Assembly: GCA_012510935.1 (NCBI GenBank) | Contig: JAAZHB010000154.1 | Location: forward strand, 1 to 6,742 | Source: Clostridiales bacterium | GTDB taxonomy: Bacteria > Bacillota_A > Clostridia > Peptostreptococcales > Anaerovoracaceae | Direction: 5' to 3' | Length of the DNA: 6,742 nucleotides | The notes under the pieces: model-generated | What the model was told of the DNA's origin: nothing | The model's database searches: none | What the model saw: only the letters and a program-made list of their open reading frames with translations | Position numbers and translations under genes: made by a program | In this document: piece after piece, positions 5,946 to 6,742 of the stretch | Layout: each line of letters opens with the position of its first letter | How positions within the stretch are numbered: the first letter of the stretch is position 1

Positions 5946-6641
5946 TTAGTTCTCTTGGTAGCTATCGCCATTTGAATAGTCTATGTGTATTCCATCTTGC
6001 GTATTGAAGCAAAAAACATTAAAACTAATCGTATCGTCCTCAACGGACTTGGCCTCAATCTGGACACCTGTTGCCAGCAAATTACTTTCTTCAAAAACCG
6101 GTGTTACCCTATACATAACATGGCTTCCTGTGTTTTTAACATATTCAGCAACAAGATTTTCAAAAGGCAGCATTCCTTCGTTATTCATCTGCCTTGTTCC
6201 AGTAATAAGATTCTTCTCATTTGCATTCTCGCCAGTCAACTGGTAGCCGATGAGATGGCAACGATTATACAGATATTTTCCATCAACACTGTCATACCTT
6301 ATAGTATGCCAGCCAGATGGCTTTATCATTCCAATACTGCCCCTCTCCTCAGTCGGCATAGTATCTTGTCCAACAAGAGCCTCTGTGACACCGCATCTTC
6401 CAAGCGCATCAAGTTCAGAGTAGTACTCATATCCAGCAGTCATTGCCTCGCTGAATTCTGGAACATTATTATTTATCTCAACATATAAATCGTTATTAGC
6501 TTCGGGTATATCGTAGCTAACCTCCGTGCCTCCGGTAGTTAGCTTTGCTAATAGATTATATTGGTCTGTGACTACCCCGCCGCCTATTACGACAATAGCA
6601 GTCAAAATCAGTGATATTAATTTCTTTTTATTTCTTCGCAT
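5946..6641 (-). CDS. Exported DNA/RNA non-specific endonuclease (EndA/DNA-entry nuclease-like)
   Basis: This 231-residue protein belongs to the beta-beta-alpha-metal DNA/RNA non-specific nucleases, which cut nucleic acids outside the cell for nutrition, biofilm remodelling or, in some Firmicutes, DNA uptake. Residues 1-7 are basic (MRRNKKK) and 8-24 are hydrophobic, giving an uncleaved signal anchor or signal peptide, so the catalytic part is extracellular. The core motif is NRCHLIGYQLTGEN (126-139), with His129 as the predicted general base in place of the DRGH histidine of related enzymes. NEKNLITGTRQMN (141-153) supplies the predicted metal-binding Asn, most likely Asn144. MLPFEN (157-162) and the C-terminal FNVFCFN strand follow. 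Start ATG 6641 has only a weak AGG (AATAGGT) upstream. The upstream gene ends 25 nt earlier, so they probably share a transcript. The family call is strong; the biological role is not determined. Confidence 0.9.
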   Translation of the reverse strand: MRRNKKKLISLILTAIVVIGGGVVTDQYNLLAKLTTGGTEVSYDIPEANNDLYVEINNNVPEFSEAMTAGYEYYSELDALGRCGVTEALVGQDTMPTEERGSIGMIKPSGWHTIRYDSVDGKYLYNRCHLIGYQLTGENANEKNLITGTRQMNNEGMLPFENLVAEYVKNTGSHVMYRVTPVFEESNLLATGVQIEAKSVEDDTISFNVFCFNTQDGIHIDYSNGDSYQEN

Positions 6642-6666
6642 ATATACCTATTTTATCTTTCTTCTT

Positions 6667-6742
6667 TTAGTTACTCTCTAAATAGTTTAACATTGCGTCA
6701 TTGACTTCGTCGTTCATGGAGAATTTGTAGTTTACGACAGGG
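6667..6742 (-). CDS. C-terminal end of an unidentified protein, cut by window edge
   Basis: The minus strand has an open frame entering from the right edge and ending at TAA (6669-6667), showing the last 24 residues, among them VNDAMLNYLESN at the end. It is compact and acidic and looks like a normal amphipathic C-terminal helix. The stop lies 25 nt before the nuclease start on the same strand, typical operon spacing. Too little is visible to name a family; the frame itself could be fortuitous. Confidence 0.5.
   Translation of the reverse strand, partial: PVVNYKFSMNDEVNDAMLNYLESN

Noticed and set aside
282..6322. Shared 11-mer GCCAGATGGCT at 282-292 and 6312-6322
   Set aside because: Both copies encode a Pro-Ser-Gly tripeptide with the same codons inside two unrelated genes; a coincidence of codon choice.
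5985..6488. 167-codon plus-strand open frame opposite the nuclease gene
   Set aside because: It is antisense to a clear family member and overlaps a second open frame (5983-6246) on the same strand; the predicted protein has no recognisable motif.

Overview
The window looks like a chromosomal segment of a low-GC Gram-positive bacterium, most likely an anaerobic member of Clostridia. The support is strong AGGAGG-type ribosome binding sites, a tRNA with encoded CCA, T-tailed intrinsic terminators, a MnmA with the NPCVxCN cysteine motif and a secreted nuclease of a type common in Firmicutes. I cannot name a genus from the sequence alone.

Layout. Positions 1-1998 (minus strand) hold an aldehyde dehydrogenase followed 16 nt later by the N-terminal two thirds of a glutaminase (glsA), which runs off the left edge; they form one probable transcription unit. 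Positions 1999-2175 are a divergent intergenic region with a candidate minus-strand promoter overlapped by an inverted repeat. Positions 2176-3264 (plus) encode the tRNA 2-thiouridylase MnmA. A tRNA-Ser(GGA) gene with its own probable promoter and a strong terminator follows at 3360-3486. Positions 3491-3667 are very AT-rich and carry a perfect 15-bp inverted repeat overlapping a candidate promoter. Positions 3668-4885 encode a Fic-domain protein with a C-terminal winged helix, starting at TTG. A CorA-type divalent-cation channel follows 24 nt later (4910-5845). A hairpin terminator at 5906-5943 separates it from a convergent minus-strand gene for an exported DNA/RNA non-specific nuclease (5946-6641). 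The last 76 bases are the C-terminal end of another minus-strand gene, probably co-transcribed with the nuclease.

Most of this is housekeeping: carbon and nitrogen metabolism (aldehyde oxidation, glutamine deamidation), translation (tRNA-Ser, wobble-uridine thiolation), metal-ion transport and extracellular nucleic-acid degradation. The accessory-looking part is the fic gene. By hand count about 31% of its bases are G+C, against about 42% for mnmA and 37% for corA. It lies just behind a tRNA gene, uses a TTG start with a near-perfect Shine-Dalgarno sequence, and has a private AT-rich control region.

The best lead is this Fic module. It has a visible inhibitory-helix motif (TNNIEG), an active-site motif in which the usual metal-binding Asp/Glu is Asn (HPFYNGNGR), a DNA-binding-type C-terminus, a perfect dyad over its own promoter, and a Mg2+/divalent-ion channel gene directly downstream. 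An autoregulated Fic switch is a reasonable hypothesis. Nothing in the window proves a new system.
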